A stretch of 64,000 bases of DNA from Geodermatophilus arenarius (GCF_042654585.1 NZ_JBHSGR010000006.1:124001-188000), one strand, 5' to 3'; numbered from the stretch's first letter, positions 41,777 through 50,405 are shown. The notes: a model not told the origin generated them from the sequence alone. Translations and numbers: made by a program.

Positions 41777-42335
41777 CCGCCTCGGGGTCGACGACGCCGA
41801 GCCGGCCGAGCAGGTCGAGGAACACGACGGCGAAGTCGTTGCCGGCGACGTCGCGCCGGACCGACTGCCAGTCGACCTGCTCGCGCAGCGCCCGGGCCAC
41901 CGGCAGCAGCCGGGAGAAGTCGCAGTAGTGCTCGTCGAGCGCCATGAGCTTGGTGGTGAGGATGTCGGTGGCCGCGAGCACCGGCATGTGCACCGACAGC
42001 ACGGGGAGGTCCTCGGCGCGGTCGATGAGGTCGGTCTCCACCGGCACGCCGCAGGTGCGCCAGAGCACGTCGACGAACGAGTTGCCCTGCACGACCTTGG
42101 TCAGCCAGTCCTCGGCCGGGTCCTCGACCTGCAGGCCGGCGTCGGCGAGCACCTTGGCCGCCCGCTCGGACTCCCCGGCCGGGACGAGGAAGTCGGCGTC
42201 GTGGTCGGGCTCGGGGGCGCCGCGCACCCACGCCGCGTAGCCGCCGCAGAGGGCGAAGGGCACCCCGCCCTCCTTGAGGGCCACGGCGGTGCGCTTGAGG
42301 AGGTCACGGATCTCGTCGCGGTCGGAGGGCAGCAC
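41766..42335 (-). CDS. Nucleotidyltransferase-fold protein
   Basis: A 189-residue protein with a polymerase-beta-type core: FALCGGYAAWVRGAPEPDHD, then ADFLV (GG...DxD pattern), and a helical remainder with DILTTKLMALDEHYCDFSRL. This suits the AbiEii/DUF6036-like nucleotidyltransferase group, some of which are toxins, but no antitoxin-like partner is adjacent. The start is GTG 42335 with a weak upstream signal. Role uncertain. Confidence 0.78.
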   Translation of the reverse strand: MLPSDRDEIRDLLKRTAVALKEGGVPFALCGGYAAWVRGAPEPDHDADFLVPAGESERAAKVLADAGLQVEDPAEDWLTKVVQGNSFVDVLWRTCGVPVETDLIDRAEDLPVLSVHMPVLAATDILTTKLMALDEHYCDFSRLLPVARALREQVDWQSVRRDVAGNDFAVVFLDLLGRLGVVDPEAVSG

Positions 42336-42405
42336 GGGGTGCGTCTACCCGGCGTCCGGCCGGTCACGCACGGTTGAGTCCCGCCCGCGGGGGCACGGGA
42401 GTCCC

Positions 42406-43173
42406 GTGCGCATCGCGACCTTCAACATCCTGCACGGGCGCTCGCCCGAGGACGACCGGGTCGACGTCGACCGGCTCGCCGCGGCGGTGAAGACGCTGGA
42501 CGCCGACGTCCTGGCGCTGCAGGAGGTCGACCGCGACCAGCCCCGCTCGATGAACGCCGACCTCACCGCGGTGGCCGCCGAGGCGATGGGCGCGGTCGAC
42601 CACCAGTTCGTGGCCGCGCTGTCGGGGACGCCCGGCGGCACGTGGATGGCGGCCACCGGCGACGAGCAGCCCGGCGCGGCCAGCTACGGCGTCGCGCTGC
42701 TGTCGCGGTACCCGGTGGTGTCCTGGCGGGTGGTCCGGCTGCCGACGCTGCGCGGGCGGGTGCCGGTGTGGTTCCGCGGCACGCGGGCGCCGCAGCTGGT
42801 GAGCGAGGAGCCGCGGGTCGCCGTCGCCGCCGTCATCGACGGGCCGACCGGGCAGTTCACCGTCACCTGCACGCACCTGTCGTTCGTGCCGTACTGGAAC
42901 ACCGTGCAGCTGCGCCGGCTGGTGCGGTCGCTGCGGGGGACGCGCGAGCCGCTCGTGGTCCTCGGCGACCTCAACATGGAGCCGCCCAAGGCCGCCCGGG
43001 TGAGCGGGCTGCGGCCGCTGGCCGCGGGCCTGACCTTCCCCGCCGACGTCCCAGTCCGGCAGCTGGACCACGTACTGGCCCGCGGGTCGGTGTCCGTCAC
43101 CGGCCAGGCCGAGGTGGTGCGGCTGCCGTTGTCGGACCACCGCGCGCTGGTGGTGCCGTGCGCGGTCGGGTGA
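42406..43173 (+). CDS. Endonuclease/exonuclease/phosphatase family protein
   Basis: A 255-residue EEP-fold hydrolase: RIATFNILHGRSP (N motif), DADVLALQEVDRDQPRS (catalytic E), LVVLGDLNMEP (D-x-N) and LPLSDHRALVV (SDH). All metal and catalytic residues are present. Substrates of this group range from DNA to phospholipids and inositol phosphates. GTG 42406 has CACGGGAG as ribosome binding site. Confidence 0.9.
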   Translation: MRIATFNILHGRSPEDDRVDVDRLAAAVKTLDADVLALQEVDRDQPRSMNADLTAVAAEAMGAVDHQFVAALSGTPGGTWMAATGDEQPGAASYGVALLSRYPVVSWRVVRLPTLRGRVPVWFRGTRAPQLVSEEPRVAVAAVIDGPTGQFTVTCTHLSFVPYWNTVQLRRLVRSLRGTREPLVVLGDLNMEPPKAARVSGLRPLAAGLTFPADVPVRQLDHVLARGSVSVTGQAEVVRLPLSDHRALVVPCAVG

Positions 43174-43185
43174 GGCGGTTGGCGT

Positions 43186-43207
43186 CGTGACAGCGACGGG
43201 TGTCACG
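43186..43207 (+). promoter_or_regulatory. Inverted repeat overlapping the promoter of the 43216 gene
   Basis: CGTGACA and TGTCACG (7-bp arms, 8-nt spacer). The right arm overlaps CACGAT, the -10-like hexamer that stands 6 nt before ATG 43216, so a protein bound here would block that promoter. Confidence 0.35.
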
Positions 43208-43215
43208 ATCAGCGC

Positions 43216-43521
43216 ATGGCTGCGTCCCGCGTCGGCACCCGCGCCTTCACCCTGGTCGCCTCGGCGGTGCGACTGATCGCCTCGCTGGTGGCGGTGGTGA
43301 TCGTGGTCCACGCGGTGTTCACCTTCTTCGAGGCAAACCCGGCGAACGCGCTGGTGTCGGCCGCGGCGGACGTGCGCCGCGACCTCGGCTGGTTCACCGT
43401 CGACCTGTTCCGGCCGTCGGACCCGCGCGTCGGCGAGACGGTCAACGCCGCGATCGCGGCGCTGGTCTGGGTCGTCGTCGGCAACCTGGTGTCCAGGCTG
43501 CTGGTGAAGCTGGCTCCCTAG
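43216..43521 (+). CDS. Hypothetical two-helix membrane protein (101 aa)
   Basis: A 101-residue protein with helices RLIASLVAVVIVVHAVFTFF (about 20-39) and VNAAIAALVWVVVGNLVSRL (about 76-95) joined by a segment with RRDLGWFTVDLFRPSDPRVG. No family is recognised. ATG 43216 with CACGAT 6 nt upstream. Ends 12 nt before the stop of the convergent acyl-CoA synthetase. Confidence 0.7.
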   Translation: MAASRVGTRAFTLVASAVRLIASLVAVVIVVHAVFTFFEANPANALVSAAADVRRDLGWFTVDLFRPSDPRVGETVNAAIAALVWVVVGNLVSRLLVKLAP

Positions 43522-43533
43522 GCGTCCCGGCCC

Positions 43534-45189
43534 TCAGGCGTTCCTGACGGCGGCCGCGGCCTCCAGGCCCAGCTCCCTCACCGACACCTCGCGCATCTCG
43601 ACCTTGCGGACCTTGCCGGTCACCGTCATCGGGAAGCCCTCGACGACCTTGACGTAGCGGGGCACCTTGTAGTGCGCCAGCTTCCCGGCGCAGAACTCCC
43701 GCAGCGCCTCCGGCGTGAGCGGCTCGGCGCCCTCGCGCAGCCGGACCCAGGCCATGAGCTCCTCGCCGTACCGCTCGTCGGGGACGCCGATCACCTGCGC
43801 GTCGACGACGTCGGGGTGGGTGTAGAGGAACTCCTCGACCTCGCGCGGGTACACGTTCTCCCCGCCGCGGATGACCATGTCCTTGATCCGGCCGACGATG
43901 TTGAGGTAGCCGGCCTCGTCCATGACGGCGAGGTCGCCGGTGTGCATCCAGCGGGCGGCGTCGACGACCTCGGCGGTCTTCTCCGGCTCGTCCCAGTAGC
44001 CGAGCATCACCGAGTAGCCGCGGGTGCAGAACTCCCCCGGCGTCCCGCGCGGCACGGTGATGCCGGTCTCGGGGTGGACGACCTTGACCTCCAGGTGCGG
44101 GTGCACCCGGCCGACGGTCGAGGTGCGGCGGTCGAGGTCGTCGTCGGCGCCGGTCTGGGTGGAGACCGGCGAGGTCTCGGTCATGCCGTAGCAGATGGTC
44201 ACCTCGGTCATGCCCATCTCGGTGACCACCCGCTTCATCACCTCGACCGGGCAGGGCGAGCCGGCCATGATCCCGGTGCGCAGGCTGGAGAGGTCGTAGG
44301 TGCCGAAGTCCGGCAGCGCCAGCTCGGCGATGAACATCGTCGGGACGCCGTACAGCGACGTGCACCGCTCGTCCTGCACCGCCCGCAGCGTGGCCGCCGG
44401 GTCGAAGGCGGGCGCGGGGATGACCATCGTGGCGCCGTGGCTGGTGGCCCCGAGGTTGCCCATCCCCATGCCGAAGCAGTGGTAGTAGGGCACCGGGATG
44501 CAGATCCGGTCGGCCTCGGTGTAGCCGCAGCCCTCGCCCACGAAGAACCCGTTGTTGAGCAGGTTGTGGTGGGACAGCGTGGCGCCCTTGGGGAAGCCGG
44601 TGGTGCCCGACGTGTACTGGATGTTGATCGGGTCGTCGGGCGAGAGCTCGGCGGCGCGCTCGGCGAGCAGCCCGCGGTCGGCGGCCCGGCCGGTGTCCAG
44701 CAGCCGCTCCCACTCCGGGTCGCCGAGGAAGACGACCTCGCGCAGGTCGGGGCAGTCGTCGCGGACCTCGGCCACCATCGCCCGGTAGTCGCTGGTCTTG
44801 AACTCCGGCGCGGCGACCAGCACGGAGATGCCGGCCTGCCGCAGCACGTAGGCCAGCTCGTGCGTGCGGTACGCCGGGTTGATGTTGACCAGGATCGTGC
44901 CGAGCTTGGCGGTGCCGTACTGGACGAACACCCACTCGGCGCAGTTGGGCGCCCAGATGCCGACCCGGTCGCCCTTCCGCACGCCGAGGGCGTCGAGGCC
45001 GAGGGCGCAGGCGTCGACGTCGGCGACCAGCTGCGGGTACGTCCAGCGGCGACCGGTGGCGCACTCGACGAGCGCCTCGTGGTCGCCCACCCGCGCTGCC
45101 GTCCGGTCGAGGTCCGCACCGATGGTGTCCCCGAGCAGGGGGACGGTCGAGGTGCCGCTGGCGTAGGACGGCAGCGCGGGGGTGGTCAC
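43534..45189 (-). CDS. AMP-binding acyl-CoA synthetase (FadD-like)
   Basis: A 551-residue ANL-superfamily ligase forming acyl-CoA through an acyl-adenylate. The P-loop YTSGTTGFPKGATLSHHN is intact, with CYGMTETSPV, MHTGDLAVMDEAGYLNIVGR, KDMVIRGGENVYPREVEEFL, and the C-terminal catalytic lysine in MTVTGKVRKVEMRE. The wording fits medium/long-chain FadD35-type enzymes. The GTG start overlaps the stop of a 75-aa gene upstream (GTGA), so the ligase depends on its translation. Confidence 0.95.
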   Translation of the reverse strand: MTTPALPSYASGTSTVPLLGDTIGADLDRTAARVGDHEALVECATGRRWTYPQLVADVDACALGLDALGVRKGDRVGIWAPNCAEWVFVQYGTAKLGTILVNINPAYRTHELAYVLRQAGISVLVAAPEFKTSDYRAMVAEVRDDCPDLREVVFLGDPEWERLLDTGRAADRGLLAERAAELSPDDPINIQYTSGTTGFPKGATLSHHNLLNNGFFVGEGCGYTEADRICIPVPYYHCFGMGMGNLGATSHGATMVIPAPAFDPAATLRAVQDERCTSLYGVPTMFIAELALPDFGTYDLSSLRTGIMAGSPCPVEVMKRVVTEMGMTEVTICYGMTETSPVSTQTGADDDLDRRTSTVGRVHPHLEVKVVHPETGITVPRGTPGEFCTRGYSVMLGYWDEPEKTAEVVDAARWMHTGDLAVMDEAGYLNIVGRIKDMVIRGGENVYPREVEEFLYTHPDVVDAQVIGVPDERYGEELMAWVRLREGAEPLTPEALREFCAGKLAHYKVPRYVKVVEGFPMTVTGKVRKVEMREVSVRELGLEAAAAVRNA

Positions 45190-45413
45190 GGCCGCCGGTT
45201 CTCTGGCAGCTGCACCCCGGCCCGGTTGGGCTTGTCCGTGGGGTGGGCGTAGCGGATGCGGTCCGGCGGCAGCGGGAAGCTGTGGTCCTCGCCGAACGGG
45301 GACAGCGGGCCGGCCATCTCACCGAGGAACTCGGTCACCGGCGGGCCGGCGTTCTCCGACTGGCCCCAGGTCGGCTCCACCAGGTGGGCGTGCTTCTCGT
45401 TGCGCTTGGCCAT
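45186..45413 (-). CDS. Small hypothetical protein (75 aa) coupled to the acyl-CoA synthetase
   Basis: A 75-residue hydrophilic, proline-rich protein (KRNEKHAHLVEPTWGQSENA, GPLSPFGEDHSFPLPPDRIR) without membrane helix or known domain. ATG 45413 has GGAGGCGAG as a good ribosome binding site. It overlaps the ligase start by GTGA. Possibly an accessory of the ligase or only a leader for coupled translation; I cannot tell which. Confidence 0.65.
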   Translation of the reverse strand: MAKRNEKHAHLVEPTWGQSENAGPPVTEFLGEMAGPLSPFGEDHSFPLPPDRIRYAHPTDKPNRAGVQLPENRRP

Positions 45414-45506
45414 CTCGCCTCCGTGTCCGGTGCGCTCCCCCGGGGGACGCACGTGCGGCGTCATTCTCGCGTGCCCCGGGTCCTACCCGCAGCAGCCCCG
45501 CCCACG

Positions 45507-46067
45507 TCACCCCCGTTCGCGGGGAGCGCGGCGGGCGGACCGGGCGGACCGGGCGCCGTAGAGGGTGGGCAGCCCCTCGGCGGTGAGCACCCACTCCCCC
45601 GGGCCGACCGGCGCGAGCCGCACCTCGCCGCCGTCGAGCCCCTGCACCTGGCGGGTGCGCCAGACCGACGTGCTCACCAGCGTGAGCCGCACCGGCTCCT
45701 GGGTGGGGTCCCACTCGTCGTAGCCCTCGGGCTCGAAGGCGACGATCGCCGGCCCGGCGATGCGCAGCAGCCCGCGCTGCCAGGGGACGGCGGCCAGCGC
45801 CCGCCGCCAGCGCAGGGCGCGGGCCAGCGCGCCGAGGCCCGCGCCGACGGCGACCAGCCCGACGACCACCAGCCCGACGACGACCGTGCCGGCCAGCGGC
45901 AGCGGGCGGCCGCGGTCCTCGGCGACGGCGACGGCGACGGCGCCGAGCAGCACGGCCAGGACGACGGCGATCAGCCCGCCCGCCAGCCAGCGCAGCGCGC
46001 CGGCCCGGTAGCCCTCGAGGGCGCTCCGGGTGTGCGGGTCGTCGGCGGCCGGCTGCACGGCGTCCAT
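45507..46067 (-). CDS. Hypothetical two-helix membrane protein
   Basis: A 186-residue protein with helices WLAGGLIAVVLAVLLGAVAV (about 28-47) and LAGTVVVGLVVVGLVAVGAG (about 58-77), a basic RALRWRRALAAVPWQRGLL segment, and a C-terminal beta-rich part (VRLTLVSTSVWRTRQVQGLD, EVRLAPVGPGEWVLTAEGLP) that resembles a small PH-like domain. No named family. ATG 46067. Divergent from the helicase-associated gene (57 nt). Confidence 0.7.
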   Translation of the reverse strand: MDAVQPAADDPHTRSALEGYRAGALRWLAGGLIAVVLAVLLGAVAVAVAEDRGRPLPLAGTVVVGLVVVGLVAVGAGLGALARALRWRRALAAVPWQRGLLRIAGPAIVAFEPEGYDEWDPTQEPVRLTLVSTSVWRTRQVQGLDGGEVRLAPVGPGEWVLTAEGLPTLYGARSARSARRAPRERG

Positions 46068-46124
46068 GCTGGCAGGACCGGCCGTCCGGGCGGCACGGGC
46101 GGGCGCGGACGTAACGTGGTCCGG

Positions 46125-48386
46125 ATGCCTGCCGACCGCCCCGCCACGCTGGCCGCGTGGCTGCGCACCCGCAGCGACGCCCAGCTCGGGGCGCTGCTGG
46201 CCGCGCGGCCCGACGTGGCCCGGCCCGCGCCCTCCGACGTCGTCGCGCTGGCCAGCCGGCTGGCGGTGCCCGTGTCGGTGGACCGCGCCCTCGACGACCT
46301 CGACGCCGCCACCCTGCAGGTGCTCGACGTCGTGCTGCTCGCCCCCACCGACGGCGTGGAGGCCGCCGACGTCGTCGCGGCGCTGCCGGGGCTGCCCGAG
46401 GACGTCGTCGACGCGGCGGTCGAGCGGCTGACCACCCGGGCGCTGCTGTGGGGCGACGAGGTCCTGCACGCCCCCGACCAGGTGCGCCGCGCCGTCCGGT
46501 ACCCCGCGGGCCTCGGCCGCCGGGCCGTCGAGCTCCGGGTGACCCTGCCCGCCGACCTGGCCGCCGCCGTCGGCGCGCTGGCCCCCGCCGAGCGCGAGGT
46601 GCTCGAGCGGCTGGCCGGCGACCGCCCGGTCGGGCACCTGCCCGAGACCGGCGGCGGCGCGGCCTCCCCCGCCCGGCGGCTGCTGCAGGCCGGGCTGCTG
46701 GCCCGCATCGACGCGCTCAACGTCGAGCTGCCGCGCGAGATCGGGCTCCTGCTGCGCGGGGACCTCCCCTACGGCCCGCCGCGGCTGCGCCCGGAGCCGG
46801 CCGCCGTGGAGCGGGACCCGGCCGCGGTCGACCGGCAGGCCGCCGGCGCGGCGCTGGAGGCGGTCGGGCGGGTCGGCGAGCTGCTGGCGGTGCTCGAGGA
46901 GGAGCCGGCCGGGCTGCTGCGCAGCGGCGGGGTCGCCGTCCGGGACCGCAAGCGGCTGGCCAAGGCGCTGTCGGTGTCCGAGACCGACGCCGGGTGGCTG
47001 CTGGAGCTGGCCTTCGCCGCGGGGCTGCTCGACGTCGGCGGGCCGCACCGCGACGAGTGGCTGCCCACCCGCGGCTACGACCTGTGGCGCGAGCAGCCGC
47101 TGCCCGACCGGTGGGCGACGCTGGTCGCGGGCTGGCTGGACAGCACCCGGCTGCCCTCGCTGGTGGGGTCGCGGGACGTGGCGGGCAAGGCGGTCAACGC
47201 GCTGTCGCCGGACCTGGTCCGGCACACCGCCCCGGCGATCCGCCGCTCGGCGCTGGCCGCGCTGCTGGACGTCCCGCCCGGCCGCGGGCTGGCACCCGAC
47301 GACCTCGTCGCGCTGCTGCGCTGGCGGACCCCGCGGCGCGCCGACCGGCTCGCGCCGGTGCCGGACATGCTCGCGGAGGCCGCGCGGCTCGGCGTCCTGG
47401 TGGGCGGCGTGCTGTCCACCGGCGGGCGCGGCCTGCTGACCCGCGGCGAGGAGGGCGCGGCCGACGGGGTGCAGGGGCTGCTGCCCGAGCCGGTCGACCA
47501 CGTCCTCGCCCAGCCCGACCTCACCCTCGTCGCCCCCGGCCCGCTGGTGTCCGACCTCGCCGACACCCTCGCCGTCGTCGCCGACGTCGAGTCCTCCGGC
47601 GGGGCGACGGTGTTCCGGGTGTCGGAGTCCTCGGTGCGCCGGGCGCTGGACGCCGGGTGGTCGGCCACCGACCTGCACGAGTTCTTCGCCCGCGCCTCGC
47701 GGACGCCGGTGCCGCAGGCGCTGCGGTACCTGGTCGACGACGTCGCCCGCCAGCACGGCCGGCTGCGGGTCGGCGCGATCGAGTGCTACGTCCGCTCCGA
47801 CGACCACGGGCTGCTGTCCCAGGTGCTCGGCGACCGGCGGACGGCGGCCGCCGAGCTGCGCCGGCTGGCCCCGGGCGTGCTGGTCAGCGGGCTGGGCGCC
47901 GACGAGGTGCTCACCGTGCTGCGGCAGGCCGGGTACGCGCCGGCCGGGGAGTCGCCGGGCGGCGCCGTCCTGACCCGCCCGCCGGCCCGGCCCCGCGCCG
48001 CCGGCCGCCGTCCCGGGCCGCCGCCGTCGGCCGCCGGGCGCCCGCTGACGCCGGCCGAGGCGGAGGCGACCGTCCGCGAGATCCGGGCCGGCGACGCCGC
48101 GCTCGCCGCCCGCCCCACCGCCCCGGTCCGGCAGGTCCCCGGGGTGACCACCGCGGGCACGCTGGAGCTGCTGGCCCGCGCCGTCCGGGACGGCTCCCCG
48201 GTGTGGCTGGGCTACGTCGACGCCCAGGGCAGCGGCAGCCAGCGCGTGGTGCAGCCGGTGTCACTGGCCGGTGGTTTCCTCCAGGGGTGGGACGAGCGCC
48301 GGCAGGAGAACCGCACCTTCGCGGTGCACCGGATCACCTCCGTCGCGCTGGTCGACGAGGAAGCCCCGGCCGCCGGCAACGGTTGA
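46125..48386 (+). CDS. Helicase-associated domain protein (XPB partner)
   Basis: A 753-residue protein made of winged-helix-like blocks: TLAAWLRTRSDAQLGALLAA at the start, a middle with RKRLAKALSVSETDAGWLLE and RWATLVAGWLDSTRLPSLVG, then PDLTLVAPGPL and RLRVGAIECYVRSDDHGLLS, typical of the XPB/Ssl2-like helicase-associated (Helicase_C_3) family. The last ~60 residues (VWLGYVDAQGSGSQRVVQPV ... GGFLQGWDERRQENRTFAVH) look like a WYL-type ligand-binding fold. It lies 41 nt upstream of the XPB gene. ATG 46125, with TAACGT 7 nt upstream. Inferred partner or regulator of XPB. Confidence 0.88.
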   Translation: MPADRPATLAAWLRTRSDAQLGALLAARPDVARPAPSDVVALASRLAVPVSVDRALDDLDAATLQVLDVVLLAPTDGVEAADVVAALPGLPEDVVDAAVERLTTRALLWGDEVLHAPDQVRRAVRYPAGLGRRAVELRVTLPADLAAAVGALAPAEREVLERLAGDRPVGHLPETGGGAASPARRLLQAGLLARIDALNVELPREIGLLLRGDLPYGPPRLRPEPAAVERDPAAVDRQAAGAALEAVGRVGELLAVLEEEPAGLLRSGGVAVRDRKRLAKALSVSETDAGWLLELAFAAGLLDVGGPHRDEWLPTRGYDLWREQPLPDRWATLVAGWLDSTRLPSLVGSRDVAGKAVNALSPDLVRHTAPAIRRSALAALLDVPPGRGLAPDDLVALLRWRTPRRADRLAPVPDMLAEAARLGVLVGGVLSTGGRGLLTRGEEGAADGVQGLLPEPVDHVLAQPDLTLVAPGPLVSDLADTLAVVADVESSGGATVFRVSESSVRRALDAGWSATDLHEFFARASRTPVPQALRYLVDDVARQHGRLRVGAIECYVRSDDHGLLSQVLGDRRTAAAELRRLAPGVLVSGLGADEVLTVLRQAGYAPAGESPGGAVLTRPPARPRAAGRRPGPPPSAAGRPLTPAEAEATVREIRAGDAALAARPTAPVRQVPGVTTAGTLELLARAVRDGSPVWLGYVDAQGSGSQRVVQPVSLAGGFLQGWDERRQENRTFAVHRITSVALVDEEAPAAGNG

Positions 48387-48427
48387 CCTGACAGACGCCC
48401 ACCCGCCGAGGAGAGGCACCCACCCCC

Positions 48428-50113
48428 GTGAACGACGGACCCCTCATCGTCCAGTCGGACAAGACGCTGCTGCTCGAGGTCGACCACCCGGCGGCCCGCG
48501 AGTGCCGCGCGGCCATCGCCCCGTTCGCCGAGCTCGAGCGCTCGCCCGAGCACGTGCACACCTACCGGGTCACCCCGCTGGCGCTCTGGAACGCGCGCGC
48601 CGCCGGGCACGACGCCGAGCAGGTCGTCGACGCGCTGGTGCGCTACTCGCGCTACCCGGTGCCGCACGCGCTGCTGGTCGACGTCGCCGACACGATGGAC
48701 CGCTTCGGCCGGCTGACGCTGGTCAACAACCCGGTGCACGGGCTGGTGCTCACCACCACCGACCGCGCCGTCCTCGAGGAGGTCGTCCGCTCCAAGCGGG
48801 TGGCGCCGATGCTCGGGGCGCGGATCGACCCCGACACCGTCGTGGTGCACCCCTCCGAGCGCGGGCGGCTCAAGCAGGCGCTGCTCAAGGTGGGCTGGCC
48901 GGCCGAGGACCTCGCCGGCTACGTCGACGGGCAGGCGCACCCGATCGAGCTGGCGCAGGACGGCTGGCACCTGCGCGACTACCAGCAGGAAGCCGTCGAC
49001 GGGTTCTGGGCCGGCGGCTCGGGCGTCGTCGTCCTCCCCTGCGGCGCCGGCAAGACGCTGGTCGGCGCCGCGGCGATGGCCCAGGCCCGGGCGACCACGC
49101 TGATCCTGGTGACCAACACCGTCTCCGGGCGGCAGTGGAAGCGCGAGCTGCTGGCCCGCACCACGCTGACCGAGGACGAGATCGGCGAGTACTCGGGCGA
49201 GCGCAAGGAGATCCGCCCGGTCACCATCGCGACCTACCAGGTGATGACCACCCGCCGGAAGGGCGAGTACCGGCACCTGGACCTGTTCGACGCCCAGGAC
49301 TGGGGCCTCATCGTCTACGACGAGGTGCACCTGCTCCCGGCGCCGATCTTCCGGCTCACCGCCGACCTGCAGTCCCGCCGGCGGCTGGGCCTGACCGCGA
49401 CGCTGGTGCGCGAGGACGGGCGGGAGGACGACGTCTTCTCGCTGATCGGGCCCAAGCGCTACGACGCGCCGTGGAAGGACATCGAGTCGCAGGGCTACAT
49501 CGCCCCGGCCGAGTGCATCGAGGTGCGGGTCGGTCTCGACGACGAGGAGCGGATGACCTACGCGGTCGCCGAGCCCGAGGAGCGGTACCGGATCGCGGCG
49601 ACGGCGTCGTCGAAGCTGCCCGTGATCCGGCGGGTGCTCGAGCGGCACCCCGGCGAGCAGAAGCTGGTCATCGGCGCCTACCTCGACCAGCTCGAGGAGC
49701 TCGGGCGGGCGCTGGACGCCCCGGTGATCCAGGGGTCGACCACCAACCGCGAGCGGGAGAAGCTCTTCGACGCGTTCCGCGCCGGGGAGGTCACGACGCT
49801 CGTCGTGTCGAAGGTCGCCAACTTCTCCATCGACCTGCCCGAGGCCGCGGTCGCCGTCCAGGTGTCGGGGACCTTCGGGTCGCGGCAGGAAGAGGCCCAG
49901 CGGCTGGGCCGGGTGCTCCGGCCGAAGGCCGACGGCCGGCAGGCGCACTTCTACACGGTGGTCAGCCGCGACACCCTCGACGCCGAGTACGCCGCCCACC
50001 GGCAGCGCTTCCTGGCCGAGCAGGGCTACGCGTACACGATCGTCGACGCCGCCGACCTGGCCGGCCCGGGCGAGGTCAACGGCCCCGACTGGGTCGACGA
50101 GCCCGCCGACTAG
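48428..50113 (+). CDS. DNA repair helicase XPB
   Basis: A 561-residue superfamily-2 3'-5' helicase. An N-terminal damage-recognition-like domain (about 1-175) is followed by Walker A LPCGAGKT (203-210), DEVH box (298-301), LTATLVRED (322-330, including the RED motif specific to XPB), and the second RecA domain with VIQGSTTNREREKLFDAFRA and EAQRLGRVLRPK. GTG 48428 has GAGGAGAGG as ribosome binding site. Works in DNA unwinding for repair, probably with the helicase-associated protein upstream. Confidence 0.96.
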   Translation: MNDGPLIVQSDKTLLLEVDHPAARECRAAIAPFAELERSPEHVHTYRVTPLALWNARAAGHDAEQVVDALVRYSRYPVPHALLVDVADTMDRFGRLTLVNNPVHGLVLTTTDRAVLEEVVRSKRVAPMLGARIDPDTVVVHPSERGRLKQALLKVGWPAEDLAGYVDGQAHPIELAQDGWHLRDYQQEAVDGFWAGGSGVVVLPCGAGKTLVGAAAMAQARATTLILVTNTVSGRQWKRELLARTTLTEDEIGEYSGERKEIRPVTIATYQVMTTRRKGEYRHLDLFDAQDWGLIVYDEVHLLPAPIFRLTADLQSRRRLGLTATLVREDGREDDVFSLIGPKRYDAPWKDIESQGYIAPAECIEVRVGLDDEERMTYAVAEPEERYRIAATASSKLPVIRRVLERHPGEQKLVIGAYLDQLEELGRALDAPVIQGSTTNREREKLFDAFRAGEVTTLVVSKVANFSIDLPEAAVAVQVSGTFGSRQEEAQRLGRVLRPKADGRQAHFYTVVSRDTLDAEYAAHRQRFLAEQGYAYTIVDAADLAGPGEVNGPDWVDEPAD

Positions 50114-50120
50114 AGCCCTC

Positions 50121-50157
50121 GCCGCGGCCCCCGGTCCTCGTGACCCGGGGCCGCGGC
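50121..50157 (+). terminator. Hairpin terminator after the XPB operon
   Basis: A 14-bp stem with one mismatch, GCCGCGGCCCCCGG / CCCGGGGCCGCGGC, loop TCCTCGTGA, 8 nt after the XPB stop. Strong GC hairpin without T tract. Confidence 0.65.
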
Positions 50158-50192
50158 CGTCTCCGGACCCGGCAGCCGGGCAGGATGCCCGC

Positions 50193-50279
50193 GTGGCCGG
50201 TGAGCGGGACCTCGGGCGGTTGCCGGCCGGCACGGCGCCGCGCCGCGCGCTCGCGGTGCTGCGGGGCCTGACCTCCTGA
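50193..50279 (+). pseudogene. Possible remnant of an ACT-domain gene (28 codons)
   Basis: A GTG-started frame of 28 codons opening VAGERDLGRLPAGTAPR, which resembles the start of ACT-domain proteins (GERDL-x-x-LL-x-x-M-x-P), then runs into a stop without the rest of the domain. CAGGAT stands 6 nt before the GTG, so a promoter may survive. It could be chance; the resemblance is from memory. Confidence 0.25.
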
Positions 50280-50280
50280 G

Positions 50281-50316
50281 GTGGTGGCCGTTCTCACCAC
50301 CCCGGACCGCCGGGGT
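50281..50316 (+). other. Two small hairpins upstream of the riboswitch
   Basis: GTGGTG/CACCAC (50281-50300) and ACCCCGG/CCGGGGT with a 4-nt loop (50299-50316) stand back to back before the guanidine riboswitch. They may be part of the upstream terminator or promoter region of the exporter gene; no clear -35/-10 is seen. Confidence 0.3.
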
Positions 50317-50349
50317 GTGCGACGGTGGAGGCGGGTCCGCGGCGGACCC

Positions 50350-50392
50350 CCGGACGAGCAGCGCCGTACCCGGACAGCGACAAGACGGCGTC
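50350..50392 (+). ncRNA. Guanidine-III riboswitch (ykkC-III class)
   Basis: The sequence opens CCGGACGAG, then GCGCCGTACCCGG, then GACAAGACGGCG, matching nearly base for base the guanidine-III aptamer I recall from Thermobifida fusca. The stem GCGCCGT (50361-50367) pairs with ACGGCGT (50385-50391), and the CCGGACGAG/ACCCGGACAG segments form the pseudoknot of this class. It ends 13 nt before GTG of the SMR exporter, with ACGGGAG (ribosome binding site) just 3', so ligand-gated translation is expected. Confidence 0.88.
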
Positions 50393-50405
50393 CACGGGAG
50401 TCGTC

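Noticed and set aside
41766..42335. Nucleotidyltransferase considered as a toxin of an AbiE/MNT-type toxin-antitoxin system
   Set aside because: No small partner gene overlaps or adjoins it on the same strand; left as a nucleotidyltransferase-fold protein of unknown role.
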